Shown: positions 8,421-17,058, numbered from the stretch's first letter. The stretch is DNA of 56,745 bases from Bradyrhizobium valentinum (GCF_001440405.1 NZ_LLXX01000030.1:1-56745); one strand, 5' to 3'. Translations and numbers: made by a program. Notes: generated from the letters alone by a model not told the origin.

Positions 8421-8529
8421 CACGCCCTTATCCTGAGGAGGCCGCAACGCGGCCGTCTCGAAGGATGTAGCCACAGTCGGGCCTACATGGTTCGAGACGG
8501 CGCAAGCGCCTCCTCACCATGAGGGGCAC
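8421..8529. repeat. Palindromic repeat, family 4
   Basis: The arms ATCCTGAGGAGGCCGCAACG...CGTCTCGAAGGATGTAG and CTACATGGTTCGAGACGGCGCAAGCGCCTCCTCACCATGAGG are mutually complementary with several mismatches. It abuts the stop codon of the TPP enzyme gene and the end of the MFS fragment, and it may serve as terminator for the minus-strand operon. Confidence 0.85.
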
Positions 8530-10158
8530 TCATGGCTTTGGCGGATGAATGAACGCCCACGGCGATACTTCCGAATCCGTCGGCACCTCGACCGAAATCA
8601 CGTATGGCCCGCCGTCGGCCAGCGCCTTTTCCAGCGCGGGGCGGAAGTGATCGGGTGAGGTGACGCGCGCGGCGCCGACGCCAAAGGATTCCGCGAGCTT
8701 CACGAAATCCGGATTGACCAGGTCCGACGCCACCACGCGTCCGTCAAAATGCTGGCGCTGGTCGCGGCGCACATTGCCGTAGGCGTTGTTGTTGAACACC
8801 AGCGTCACGACGCCGATCTTGAACTGCACGGCGGTCGACAGTTCCTGCACGCCGAACATAAAGCCGCCATCGCCGGTGATCGCGACCACCGGCCGGTCCG
8901 GGTTGGCGACCTTGGCGCCCAGCGCAGTGGGGAAGCCCGAGCCGAGCGTGCCCTGATAGCCTGAGGTGATGAAGGTGCGCGGCTCGTAGACCGGAAAGCC
9001 GTACCAGGAGGCAAAACCGACCTGCGACAGCTCGTCGGTGACGATGGCGTTGGCCGGCAGCACCTCGCGCAGGATGTTCAGGTACGCCATCTGCGGCTGA
9101 ACCTTCTGGATCTCCTGCTGCGCCGCCGCCGTGGCCTCGCGGATTTCGGCGCGCCGGCCGCTGGTCTTGCTGTAGCCGGACTTCTTCACGGCCGCCACCA
9201 GATCCGCCGTGCCCGCCTTGGCGTCCGCGACGATGGCAGCGTCGGACGCAACCCGGCGCATTTCGACGGGATCGATATCGATGCGAACGGATTTCAAACC
9301 CTTCGGTTGATACGGCCAACGGAAACCGGAGGTCGGCAGCTCCATGCGGCTGCCGATCCCGATGATCAGGTCGGTGGTCGCCCACAGCTTGTAGGCCGCC
9401 GCCATGCTCAGTCCGAGTTCGTGCGCATTGGAGACGATGCCGCGACCGCTGCGGAACGCCACCACGGGCGCGTCGATCATTTCCGCGAGTTCGAGAATTT
9501 CCTCAGCGGCATCGATCGCGCCGCTGCCGACGAAGATCATCGGCCGCTTCGCATCCTTGATCAACGCAGCCGCAGCCTTGACGCGGTCAGGATCGGGCTG
9601 CGGGGCGGGGAGGGGGTCGAAGATCTGGGAAGGGCCGACCTGCGCGCGCTGGGTGAACACGTCCCACGGCATTTCGAGCGACACCGGACCGCGGCGGCCC
9701 GACAGCATCTCCTGAAACGCGCGCGACACCATGGCCGGCGCCACGTCGGGATATTCGATGCGCTCGGCCCATTTGACGAAAGTGCGCAGCGTGGCGAGCT
9801 GATCCGGCATCTCGTGCAGATGGCCGCGGCCCTTGCCGAGAAAGGACGTCGGCACCTGGCCGGTCAGGCAGAGCACCGGCTCATTGCAGCCGAATGCGGT
9901 CAAAAGCGCCGCGCCCGCATTGAGTACGCCGGGGCCAGGCACCACGCTGAACACGCCGGGCCGCCCCGAAGACCGTGCGTAGCCGAAGGCCATGTAGCCG
10001 CAGGCCTGCTCGTGCCGTGCGCCGATTACCTTCAACTGCGCCTGATGAAAGGCGTCGAACAAGCCATAGATTTGCGCGCCGGGCAGGCCGAACACCGTAT
10101 CGACGCCATGCGCGACGAGGCCATTGACGATTGCTTCGCCGCCGGAAGTTGATTTCAT
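8530..10158 (-). CDS. Thiamine-pyrophosphate-dependent enzyme, acetolactate synthase/decarboxylase-like
   Basis: The 542-residue protein has the three-domain layout of the acetolactate synthase/benzoylformate decarboxylase superfamily. The N-terminal pyrimidine-binding domain has the activating Glu50 in GARHEQACGY. A central domain spans about residues 190-330. The C-terminal domain holds the TPP motif starting GDGGFMFG and ending NNNAYGN. An ATG at 10158 is used; a GTG four codons upstream is an alternative. It is the last gene of the minus-strand homoprotocatechuate run, 29 bp after the FAH-family gene. The reaction is not certain: it may decarboxylate a 2-oxo acid arising in aromatic acid catabolism. 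No regulatory subunit is adjacent, which argues against a biosynthetic acetolactate synthase. Confidence 0.85.
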   Translation of the reverse strand: MKSTSGGEAIVNGLVAHGVDTVFGLPGAQIYGLFDAFHQAQLKVIGARHEQACGYMAFGYARSSGRPGVFSVVPGPGVLNAGAALLTAFGCNEPVLCLTGQVPTSFLGKGRGHLHEMPDQLATLRTFVKWAERIEYPDVAPAMVSRAFQEMLSGRRGPVSLEMPWDVFTQRAQVGPSQIFDPLPAPQPDPDRVKAAAALIKDAKRPMIFVGSGAIDAAEEILELAEMIDAPVVAFRSGRGIVSNAHELGLSMAAAYKLWATTDLIIGIGSRMELPTSGFRWPYQPKGLKSVRIDIDPVEMRRVASDAAIVADAKAGTADLVAAVKKSGYSKTSGRRAEIREATAAAQQEIQKVQPQMAYLNILREVLPANAIVTDELSQVGFASWYGFPVYEPRTFITSGYQGTLGSGFPTALGAKVANPDRPVVAITGDGGFMFGVQELSTAVQFKIGVVTLVFNNNAYGNVRRDQRQHFDGRVVASDLVNPDFVKLAESFGVGAARVTSPDHFRPALEKALADGGPYVISVEVPTDSEVSPWAFIHPPKP

Positions 10159-10187
10159 CGTACTGTCCACTCGCTTGCGGGGGATTG

Positions 10188-11057
10188 TCAGGCTTCGTCG
10201 ATCACGCCGTTCTTCAGCACGCCGACGCCCTCGGCTTCAACCTCGATGACGTCGCCGGGCTTGAGATAGCGCGGCGGGTCGAACCGCGCGCCGGCCCCCG
10301 TCGGCGTTCCCGTCACGATGACGTCGCCCGGCACCAGCGTGGTAAAGGTCGAGAGATAGTTGATGAGGTATCGGAAGCCGAAGATCAATCGTCCCGTGCG
10401 GTCGTCCTGCCGTGTCTCGCCGTTGACCCGCGTCGTGAGGCGGACGTCCGCGATCTGGCTTTCGTTTGTGTAGGGCACGAGCCACGGCCCGAGGCTGCCG
10501 GTGGAATCGAAATTCTTGCCTTGCGTGACGTTGAACTTGGCGTGCCGCACCCAGTCGCGGATGGTGCCCTCGTTGCAGAGCGTGATCGCGGCGATATGGC
10601 CAAGCGCATCGCTCTCCTTGATGTGCCGGCCGGCCTTGCCGATGACCAGCACCAGTTCGCCCTCATAGTCGAGCTGCGACGAGGCGCGCGGGCGGACCAG
10701 CGGCGCGTTGTGGCCGACGAAGGAGCGCGGCGTGCGCATAAACATGCTCGGATATTTCGGCGCGTCCTGCCCGTCCTTGTATTCGGCGTTGCGGTCCGGG
10801 TAGTTCACGCCGATGCAGATGATCTTTTCCGGCGAAGGGATCGGCGGCTGCCAGGTGATGGCATCGAGCGCATGGTCCGGCTGGTGCCGCGCGCCTTCTT
10901 CGGAGAGTTTCATCAGCGCGCCCGCGGCGACGACTTCGCGCAGCGTCGGATAATCCTTTCCGAACCGCGCGGAGAGATCGACGATGCCGGCATCGGTGAC
11001 GGCGCCGTATTTCTGTGCGCCGTTGACGGTGAAGGTGGCGAGGTGAGGTGACGTCAT
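10188..11057 (-). CDS. Fumarylacetoacetate hydrolase family protein, HpaG-like
   Basis: The 289-residue protein has a single FAH domain (about residues 75-285). The metal-binding acidic signature DYEGELVLVIGK and the C-terminal PGDVIVTGTPTGAG loop are both present. In homoprotocatechuate degradation the enzyme acting after HpaF is HpaG, which decarboxylates 5-oxopent-3-ene-1,2,5-tricarboxylate. The genetic context with HpaD, E, F and H makes that the best guess. E. coli HpaG is a fusion of two FAH-like halves, while this gene has one, so it may perform only the decarboxylase step. A generic acylpyruvate hydrolase is the alternative. Confidence 0.8.
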   Translation of the reverse strand: MTSPHLATFTVNGAQKYGAVTDAGIVDLSARFGKDYPTLREVVAAGALMKLSEEGARHQPDHALDAITWQPPIPSPEKIICIGVNYPDRNAEYKDGQDAPKYPSMFMRTPRSFVGHNAPLVRPRASSQLDYEGELVLVIGKAGRHIKESDALGHIAAITLCNEGTIRDWVRHAKFNVTQGKNFDSTGSLGPWLVPYTNESQIADVRLTTRVNGETRQDDRTGRLIFGFRYLINYLSTFTTLVPGDVIVTGTPTGAGARFDPPRYLKPGDVIEVEAEGVGVLKNGVIDEA

Positions 11058-11076
11058 TCGTTATCCGATACTCCAT

Positions 11077-11193
11077 GTCGTCCCGGCGAACGCCGGGACC
11101 CATACGCCGTGTCCTATCTTTTGAGCACCAAAGCAGATACCTTCTGCAACATTACCGCCGCGGGTTATGGGTCCCGGCGTTCGCCGGGACGAC
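11077..11193. repeat. Palindromic intergenic repeat, family 1, copy 3
   Basis: The arms GTCGTCCCGGCGAACGCCGG and GTTCGCCGGGACGAC enclose GGGACCCATACG and TTATGGGTCCC. It is the same family as 1385-1507 and 6399-6538, with CCGG in place of CTGC. It lies between the HpaG-like gene and hpaD, inside the presumed operon. Confidence 0.85.
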
Positions 11194-11232
11194 GCGTCGT
11201 GGGAAACTTTGTTATCGGCACTGCGCACGACT

Positions 11233-12216
11233 CTAGTCCGCGATGGTGACGTCGGCGACAAAGGCCGGCTCGCGTACCGCTTGCCCCGAAAACGGCGTAC
11301 CTTCCTCGAACCAGGAGCGCGGCGCGGGCGCGCCCCACAGCGTCTGCCGGCGCGGGTCCTTCAGCGACCAGCGCAGCGGCTCATGGTCGTGATCGCCCGT
11401 AAAATAGTCGCTGGTGTAGAGTTCAAGCCGATGACCGTCGGGGTCACGGACATAGAGAAAGAACGCATTCGAGATGCCGTGGCGGCCGGGGCCGCGCTCG
11501 ATGTTCTTCAGGTAGCCGCTGGAGGCCATCACGTCGCAGAGATGCAGGATGTTCATCGCGGTCGGCGTCCAATAGGCAATGTGGTGCAGGCGAGGGCCAC
11601 GGCCGTTGGTGATGGCTAAGTCATGGACATTGCCCTTGCGATGCATCCAGGCCGCCGCGATCCGCCCGTTCGGGCCGTCCTCCTCGCCATATTCGGTCAG
11701 CCGGAAGCCGAGCCGGGCGTAGAAATCGACGGTTCCCTGAACCTCAGGCGAGAAGACGTTGAAATGATCGAGCCGCTGCGGGTGGCACCCCCTGTAGAGG
11801 TCGTAACGCCGCAGCAGATGCGGGCGCTTATCCATCGTTGCGTAAAGTTCGAGCTGGAAGCCGGCAGGATCGGTGAACTGCAAGGTGCGGCCCTGGAACG
11901 CTTGATCGACGAAAGCGTAAGCGATGCCGTTCTCGGAAAAGAAGGTGGCGGCCCTGTCGAGATCGCCGTCATTGCCGACCTTGAAGCCGAGCCGGCTGCA
12001 GGCCGCGACAGGGGCTTTCCGCAACACCAGCGAGTGATGCTGATGCTCCTCGCTGCCGCGCAAATAAACCGCGTTGTCGTCGCTGTCCTCGACATGGAGG
12101 CCGACGGTGTTCTCGTAGAAGGCGCGGCTCTTGTCGAGGTCGGTGACGTCGAGCACGGCATGGCTGCAGCGGATGATGTTGAACGGCGGATCGAAGATGT
12201 GGGTTGGAATGGGCAT
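11233..12216 (-). CDS. hpaD: 3,4-dihydroxyphenylacetate 2,3-dioxygenase (type I extradiol, VOC fold)
   Basis: The 327-residue ring-cleaving enzyme opens homoprotocatechuate to 5-carboxymethyl-2-hydroxymuconate semialdehyde. It has two VOC modules, with the active metal site in the C-terminal one: His151 (RLDHFNVF), His212 (LHHIAYW) and Glu265 (HRLELY). Second-sphere residues known from the Brevibacterium/Arthrobacter homoprotocatechuate enzymes are also present: His198 in NVHDLAIT and His246 in RGPGRHGISNAF. The tail with YTSDYFTGD and WGAPAPRSW matches that group rather than E. coli HpaD, which is a type II enzyme. GAGGAAA precedes the ATG. The gene sits between repeat-bearing gaps on both sides. 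Confidence 0.93.
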   Translation of the reverse strand: MPIPTHIFDPPFNIIRCSHAVLDVTDLDKSRAFYENTVGLHVEDSDDNAVYLRGSEEHQHHSLVLRKAPVAACSRLGFKVGNDGDLDRAATFFSENGIAYAFVDQAFQGRTLQFTDPAGFQLELYATMDKRPHLLRRYDLYRGCHPQRLDHFNVFSPEVQGTVDFYARLGFRLTEYGEEDGPNGRIAAAWMHRKGNVHDLAITNGRGPRLHHIAYWTPTAMNILHLCDVMASSGYLKNIERGPGRHGISNAFFLYVRDPDGHRLELYTSDYFTGDHDHEPLRWSLKDPRRQTLWGAPAPRSWFEEGTPFSGQAVREPAFVADVTIAD

Positions 12217-12236
12217 GTGGTTTCCTCGGATTCTCT

Positions 12237-12319
12237 GTCATTCCGGGATGGTCCGAAGGACCAGACCCGGAATCTCGAGATTCCGGGTTCGATGCTGACG
12301 CATCGCCCCGGAATGACGG
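12237..12319. repeat. Palindromic intergenic repeat, family 2, copy 2
   Basis: GTCATTCCGGGATGG and CCGGAATGAC arms enclose the perfect palindrome centred on CTCGAG shared with the copy at 2461-2543. It lies between hpaE and hpaD inside the operon. Confidence 0.88.
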
Positions 12320-12326
12320 TGGTTGT

Positions 12327-13862
12327 TTACACTCCCAGCTTCTGAATCTTATGCGTCCCGCGCGCGAGCGAGACGTGCTTGGTTTCCATATAGAAGTCGA
12401 ACGAGTAGTCGCCGCCATCGCGGCCAATGCCTGACGATTTCATGCCACCGAACGGCGTCGGCAGATGGCGGACGTTTTCGGAGTTGAGCCAGATCATGCC
12501 GGCCTCCAACGCGTCGGCGACGCGCAGCGCGCGGCCCATGTCGCTGGTCCAGACATAACCGGTCAGGCCATATTGCACGCCGTTGGCGATCTCGATCGCG
12601 TCCTTCTCGTCTCTAAACGGGATCACGGTAAGGAATGGGCCGAACACTTCTTCCTGCGCCACCCGCATTTTCGAATGCGCGCCGGTAACCAGCGTCGGCT
12701 GCACGTAATGTCCACCGCCGGGCCCGTCATGCGGCTTGCCGCCGACGGCAATGGTGGCGCCGTCGTTCCGCGCGACGTCGAAATAGCTGCACACTTTTGC
12801 CAGATGCCGCTCATGGATCAGCGGTCCGATTTCGGTAGCGGGGTCGAGCGGATGGCCGACCTTCAGCGCCTTCACCCGAACGGTGAGCTTTTCGATGAAT
12901 TTGTCGGCGATAGACTCCTGGACCAGAAGCCGGCTGGAGGAGGTGCAGCGCTCGCCGTTCAGCGAGTAGATCATGAAGACGACCGCATCCAGCGCCCGGT
13001 CGAGATCGGAATCCTCGAACACGATCACGGGATTTTTGCCGCCGAGCTCGAAATGCACGCGCTTCAGGGTAGGGGCGCCCTGCGCCATGATTGCCGAGCC
13101 GGTGGAGCTTTCCCCGACAAAGCCGATCGCCTTGATCGCGGGATGCTCGGTCAGCGCCTTGCCGGCTTCCTCGCCCATGCCGTGGACGGTGTTGAGCACG
13201 CCGTCGGGGAGGCCTGCCTGTTTGGCAAGCTTTGCCAGCAGGTCCGCCGTCACCGGCGACCATTCCGCCGGCTTGTGCACGACAGTGCAGCCGGCGGCGA
13301 GCGCAGGCGCGATCTTCCAGGTCGACAACATGAACGGGGTGTTCCACGGCGTGATCACGCCGACCGGGCCGATCGGCACCCGGGTCGAGATGTTCCAGTG
13401 CTCCTCGGCGGGCATGTTGAGCCCGTCCCGGGCCTCGGCGCATCTGTCGGCAAAGAAGCGAAAATTCTCCGCCGCCCGGATCGCGGCCTTGGCCATGAAG
13501 CGATGCGCCTGGCCGGTGTCGATGCATTCCAGCACCGCAATATCGTCGGCGTGGTCCTCGATGGCATCGGCCACGCGATGCAGCAATTTCTTCCGCGCCG
13601 CCGCAGGCACCTCGCGCCAGGACTTGAACGCGGTTGCGGCTGCGGTAGCAGCGCGGTCGATGTCGTCGGCATTGCCGCGCGCGACGGACGCCAGTACCGC
13701 CCCATCCACCGGCGACTTCGTCTCAAAAGTCTGGCCGGAGACCGACGGCACGGTCTTGCCGCCGATCATGTGGCCGATGCCCTCGCTCTTTAACCTGACG
13801 AGCAGGGGAGCTACGCGGTCGCGGTTAGCCTGAAACATGTCCTTCGGTGTCGCCTTATCCAT
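12327..13862 (-). CDS. hpaE: 5-carboxymethyl-2-hydroxymuconate semialdehyde dehydrogenase
   Basis: The 511-residue aldehyde dehydrogenase oxidises the HpaD ring-cleavage product to the dicarboxylic acid using NAD. The catalytic Cys306 lies in NGERCTSSSR, the general-base Glu in FELGGKNPV, and the cofactor-loop segment GFVGESSTGSAIM precedes it. The PWNTPFMLSTWKIAPALAAG segment is typical of HpaE and betaine-aldehyde-type enzymes. GTGGAGG lies six bases before the ATG. Its first 8 bases overlap hpaF. The position between hpaF and hpaD supports HpaE over a generic aldehyde dehydrogenase. Confidence 0.92.
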   Translation of the reverse strand: MDKATPKDMFQANRDRVAPLLVRLKSEGIGHMIGGKTVPSVSGQTFETKSPVDGAVLASVARGNADDIDRAATAAATAFKSWREVPAAARKKLLHRVADAIEDHADDIAVLECIDTGQAHRFMAKAAIRAAENFRFFADRCAEARDGLNMPAEEHWNISTRVPIGPVGVITPWNTPFMLSTWKIAPALAAGCTVVHKPAEWSPVTADLLAKLAKQAGLPDGVLNTVHGMGEEAGKALTEHPAIKAIGFVGESSTGSAIMAQGAPTLKRVHFELGGKNPVIVFEDSDLDRALDAVVFMIYSLNGERCTSSSRLLVQESIADKFIEKLTVRVKALKVGHPLDPATEIGPLIHERHLAKVCSYFDVARNDGATIAVGGKPHDGPGGGHYVQPTLVTGAHSKMRVAQEEVFGPFLTVIPFRDEKDAIEIANGVQYGLTGYVWTSDMGRALRVADALEAGMIWLNSENVRHLPTPFGGMKSSGIGRDGGDYSFDFYMETKHVSLARGTHKIQKLGV

Positions 13863-14253
13863 TGATAGCCTCCACTTTCAGGGCGTCGTGGATGTTGTTG
13901 CGTTTCCAGCTTGTTTCCTTGTCGTTGATCTGCATGTCGAACGACAGCGCGAACTTCTCCTTCGCAAACACCGGATCGAGAAAGGCCGACAAGGCCTTGA
14001 AAATATGCTCGCCCGCCTTCTTGCGGGTGGCGAGATCGCGGCCCTCGCCGAGACGGAGCACCATATCGAGAAAGCCGTAATTCCGGCGGCCGTCGGCAAT
14101 CGCATAGTGCTCGCATTTGATAGCGCGGACGCGAATACCTCCGAGCGGGAAGATGCCGGTTTCGACCGCGGCCTTGCGAACCAGTTCCACGACCGCGCCC
14201 ATGTCAACGTGGCGATCGAGATTGCCTGAATATTCAATCGTGAAGTGCGGCAT
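13855..14253 (-). CDS. hpaF: 5-carboxymethyl-2-hydroxymuconate delta-isomerase
   Basis: The 132-residue protein belongs to the tautomerase superfamily and converts 5-carboxymethyl-2-hydroxymuconate to the 2-oxo isomer. After removal of Met the N-terminal proline (MPHFTIEYSGN) is the expected catalytic base. The C-terminal DMQINDKETSWKRNNIH matches the HpaF/CHMI family, and length is standard. It overlaps hpaE by 8 bases and follows hpaH by about 29 bp. Confidence 0.93.
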   Translation of the reverse strand: MPHFTIEYSGNLDRHVDMGAVVELVRKAAVETGIFPLGGIRVRAIKCEHYAIADGRRNYGFLDMVLRLGEGRDLATRKKAGEHIFKALSAFLDPVFAKEKFALSFDMQINDKETSWKRNNIHDALKVEAING

Positions 14254-14282
14254 CTTGCGATTGCTCCAACTCTCTTAACGCG

Positions 14283-15104
14283 TCAGGCGAAGTAGCAGCT
14301 CACCGAGCCGTAAGGGCCGTAGTCGGCCTGGATCGTGTCGCCCTTGCGGGTCTCGATCGGGCGGATGAACGATCCCGCCAGCACCACTTGCCCGGCTTCC
14401 AGCGCCAGCCCGTTCGGTGCGATCTTGTTGGCAAGCCATGCTACCGACGTCGCGGGATGGTTGAGAACGCCGGCCGCAAGCCCGGTTTCCTCGAGTTGGC
14501 CGTTGCGGAAACACAGTGCGCCAATCCAGCGCAAGTCGGCGTCCATCGGCCGGATCGGACGGCCGCCCAGCACGATACCGGCATTCGCTGCATTGTCGGC
14601 GATGGTGTCAAAAATCTTCCTGCTAGCTTTGGTTTGCGGATCGACGCGTTCAACCCGTGTATCGAGAATCTCCAGCGCCGGCACCACGAAGTCGGTGGCG
14701 TTGAGCACGTCGAACAGGGTGCAATCAGGTCCCGAAAGCCGCGACTTCATCACGAAGGCGAGTTCGGCCTCGACGCGGGTGGCGATGAAGCGATCGGACG
14801 GGACGAGCCCGCCATCGGCAAAGAACATGTCGTCGAGCAGGATGCCGGAGTCAGGCTCGTCGATGTTGAGCGCGCTCTGCATCGCCTTCGAGGTCAGGCC
14901 GATCTTGTGGCCCTTCACGATGCGCCCCTGGTCGACCTTCATCTCGACCCAGGCTTTCTGAATAGCGTAGGCATCTTCGATCGTTATGCCGGGATGTTCG
15001 AGCGAAAGCTGGCGGATCTGCGTGCGGGTCTTTTCGGCCTGATCGAGCCGCTCGGCGGACTTGCGGATTTCGTCTTTCGAAAGGGCCATGGGCGCGTCCG
15101 GCAT
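14283..15104 (-). CDS. hpaH: 2-oxohept-4-ene-1,7-dioate hydratase
   Basis: The 273-residue hydratase of the FAH-like MhpD/HpaH family adds water to the 2-oxo-heptenedioate formed by decarboxylation. Motifs seen are GHKIGLTSKAMQ, the metal-ligand VEAELAFVMK segment, and FVVPALEILDTR. The strong similarity RLDQAEKTRTQIRQLSLEHPGITIEDAYAIQ to E. coli HpaH starts near residue 19. The ATG used is the outer one; an inner ATG at 15089 is equally plausible since neither has a clear ribosome binding site. It is the first gene of the minus-strand operon, divergent from hpaR across a palindromic operator candidate. Confidence 0.93.
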   Translation of the reverse strand: MPDAPMALSKDEIRKSAERLDQAEKTRTQIRQLSLEHPGITIEDAYAIQKAWVEMKVDQGRIVKGHKIGLTSKAMQSALNIDEPDSGILLDDMFFADGGLVPSDRFIATRVEAELAFVMKSRLSGPDCTLFDVLNATDFVVPALEILDTRVERVDPQTKASRKIFDTIADNAANAGIVLGGRPIRPMDADLRWIGALCFRNGQLEETGLAAGVLNHPATSVAWLANKIAPNGLALEAGQVVLAGSFIRPIETRKGDTIQADYGPYGSVSCYFA

Positions 15105-15132
15105 GTCTGAAAAAGCGCGTGCTGAAATTTGT

Positions 15133-15144
15133 TTAACATGTTAA
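15133..15144. promoter_or_regulatory. 12-bp perfect palindrome between hpaH and hpaR: candidate HpaR operator
   Basis: TTAACATGTTAA is perfectly symmetric and lies 29 bp before hpaH and 89 bp before the preferred hpaR start. MarR-family dimers bind such short palindromes, and HpaR of E. coli is known to repress the meta-cleavage operon from the shared upstream region. Binding by this HpaR is inferred from position. Confidence 0.65.
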
Positions 15145-15233
15145 GTTATCCTGCGCAAACTCATTTGATGCTTGTTGCGGCGCAAAACTTTATCCTCGCG
15201 GAATCCACGATTCCTGATGGCGGACCACTGAAG

Positions 15234-15770
15234 ATGGCAGGTAAGAAATCGCCGAACGGACCGCGTTTGGAGCCGGAGGGAACGACCGCGGCCCGCCGGG
15301 CGCCGATGCGCGAGTTCTCGCGTTCGCTGCCGATGTCGCTCTTGCGCGCCCGCGAGGCGGTCATGCGGCAGTTCCGTCCGTCCTTGCGCAACCACGGCCT
15401 GACCGAGCAGCAATGGCGGATCCTGCGCGCGCTGACGGCGGTTGATACCATCGAGGTGACTGAACTGGCGCGCGTTGCCTTCCTGCTGGGGCCGAGCCTG
15501 TCGCGAATCCTGCGCGATCTCGAAGCGCGCGATCTGATCGAGCGGCGGACCGCCAAGGCCGATCTGCGCCGCGGCGAGGTATCGATCTCGTCCAGGGGCT
15601 TGAAGCTGATCGAGGCCGTCGCACCGACCTCGGAAGCGATCTATGCCGAGATCACCAGCCGCTATGGCGCGCGTAAGCTTGCCGAGCTGCAGGACATGCT
15701 GGGCGAGCTCGAACGCGGCCTGGCGGAAATGGAAGTGTCCGGTGAGGCAGAGACTGAGGCGGACGAGTAA
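15234..15770 (+). CDS. hpaR: MarR-family regulator of homoprotocatechuate degradation (HpaR-like)
   Basis: The 178-residue protein has the winged-helix MarR domain (about residues 40-150). LRNHGLTEQQWRILRAL, the recognition helix near LARVAFLLGPSLSRILRDLEARDLIER and a wing with DLRRGEVSIS are visible and closely follow HpaR. The start at 15234 is preferred. A longer reading from a TTG at 15129 would put the operator palindrome inside the coding region and add a hydrophobic, non-family N-terminus. It is divergent from hpaH and most likely represses both directions until a pathway intermediate is bound. The Glu-rich tail (EAETEADE) is unremarkable. Confidence 0.88.
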   Translation: MAGKKSPNGPRLEPEGTTAARRAPMREFSRSLPMSLLRAREAVMRQFRPSLRNHGLTEQQWRILRALTAVDTIEVTELARVAFLLGPSLSRILRDLEARDLIERRTAKADLRRGEVSISSRGLKLIEAVAPTSEAIYAEITSRYGARKLAELQDMLGELERGLAEMEVSGEAETEADE

Positions 15771-15815
15771 ACGCAAATTTGCATGATGCTAGCGGCCCGA
15801 TGCATAACGGCCGGG

Positions 15816-15835
15816 CAAATGATTGCAATCATTTG
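15816..15835. promoter_or_regulatory. 20-bp perfect palindrome upstream of the Ldh2-type dehydrogenase
   Basis: CAAATGATTGCAATCATTTG reads identically on both strands and ends 137 bp before the start codon of the next gene. It differs from the hpaH-hpaR palindrome, so it is probably bound by another dimeric regulator of the Ldh2-hpaI-uxaA run. No U-tract follows, which argues against a terminator. Confidence 0.6.
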
Positions 15836-15972
15836 TCTAATGGTAGACACGCGTGCGATTTTTCGCTCAAAGTGCCGGCCAAGCCGGTCATCAAAACCGG
15901 TGTGGGAGTTCCAGGGTTTGCCGCTGATATCACCGGCTTTCCCGGTGCAAGGTCAGGGCTGAATCCGAAAAA

Positions 15973-17058
15973 ATGGTCACCATACAAGTCAACAATCTCA
16001 TCGATTTCGTCGCCGAGGTTTTTTCGCATTCGGAATCCTCGCCCGAGGAAGCCAGGCGCATCGCGACCTATCTGACGACAGCCAATCTCACCGGCCATGA
16101 CAGCCACGGCGTGATCCGGGTGCCGGTCTATATTCGCTGGAAGAAGACCGGCAACGTCGTTCCCAACCAGACCCCCGAGATCGTCGTCGATACGCCGTCG
16201 CTCGCTGTGGTCGATGGCAAGTTCGGCTATGGCCAGACCGTGACGCCGTTCGCCGTGCAGACCGGCATCGAGAAATGCAAGAAGGCGGGGCTAGCCGCGG
16301 TCGCGTTGCGCAACGCCGGGCATATCGGCCGCGTCGGTGACTGGGCGGAGATGGCCGCCGCCGAAGGGCTGGTCTCGGTTCACTTCGTCAATGCGGCGGG
16401 CTCGCTGCTGGTCGCGCCTTACGGCGGCGTGCAGAAGCGGCTATCGACCGCGCCCTATTGCGTCGGGATTCCGCGCCAGGGCCAGGACCCGATCGTGCTC
16501 GATTTCGCGACTTCGATCGTGGCTGAAGGCAAGGTGCTGGTGGCAAGCCGCGGCGGCAAGAAACTGCCGACCGGCGCGCTCGTCGATGCCGACGGCACGC
16601 TGAGCGAGGAGCCGTCGGTGCTTTACGGTCCCTACACCCCCGACGGGCCGCGCGACCATACCAAAGGGACTGGCGCGATCCGCGCCTTCGGCGAGCACAA
16701 GGGCTCGGGGCTCGCTTTCATCTGCGAGCTACTCGGCGGCGCGCTCACCGGTACCGGCGCGACGTCAGGAGGCCGGCAGTTCGCCAACGGAATGCTCGCC
16801 TTCTATATCGATCCCAAGGTGATCGACACGGCCAACTACTTCGACGGCGAAATCTCGCGCTACACCGACTTCATCCGGGAAACCAAGCCGATCGCCGGCG
16901 TCGAGTCCGTGCTGGTCCCCGGCGATCCCGAACGCAAGATGCGCGCCGAGCGCACCAGGAACGGCGTACCGCTGCCTGATGATACCTGGGCTGCCATCGT
17001 CAACACCGCCCGCGAGGTCGGCGTCAGCGAAACCAGCATTCAGCGCGCCACCAGCTAA
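15973..17058 (+). CDS. Ldh/Mdh type 2 family oxidoreductase
   Basis: The 361-residue NAD(P)-dependent 2-hydroxy/2-oxo acid dehydrogenase belongs to the malate/L-sulfolactate/ureidoglycolate family, which lacks a Rossmann fold. The family signatures ANLTGHDSHGVIRVPVYI (catalytic His in DSHG), RNAGHIGRVGDWAEMAA and GEHKGSGLAFICELLGGALTG are present. It is 51 bp from hpaI on the same strand, suggesting a shared transcript. Such an enzyme could reduce a 2-oxo acid or process the pyruvate-side product, but the substrate is not determined. It is not a standard hpa gene. Confidence 0.87.
   Translation: MVTIQVNNLIDFVAEVFSHSESSPEEARRIATYLTTANLTGHDSHGVIRVPVYIRWKKTGNVVPNQTPEIVVDTPSLAVVDGKFGYGQTVTPFAVQTGIEKCKKAGLAAVALRNAGHIGRVGDWAEMAAAEGLVSVHFVNAAGSLLVAPYGGVQKRLSTAPYCVGIPRQGQDPIVLDFATSIVAEGKVLVASRGGKKLPTGALVDADGTLSEEPSVLYGPYTPDGPRDHTKGTGAIRAFGEHKGSGLAFICELLGGALTGTGATSGGRQFANGMLAFYIDPKVIDTANYFDGEISRYTDFIRETKPIAGVESVLVPGDPERKMRAERTRNGVPLPDDTWAAIVNTAREVGVSETSIQRATS

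Noticed and set aside
15129..15233. Longer HpaR N-terminus from a TTG
   Set aside because: It would cover the palindromic operator candidate and adds a stretch without homology to MarR proteins.
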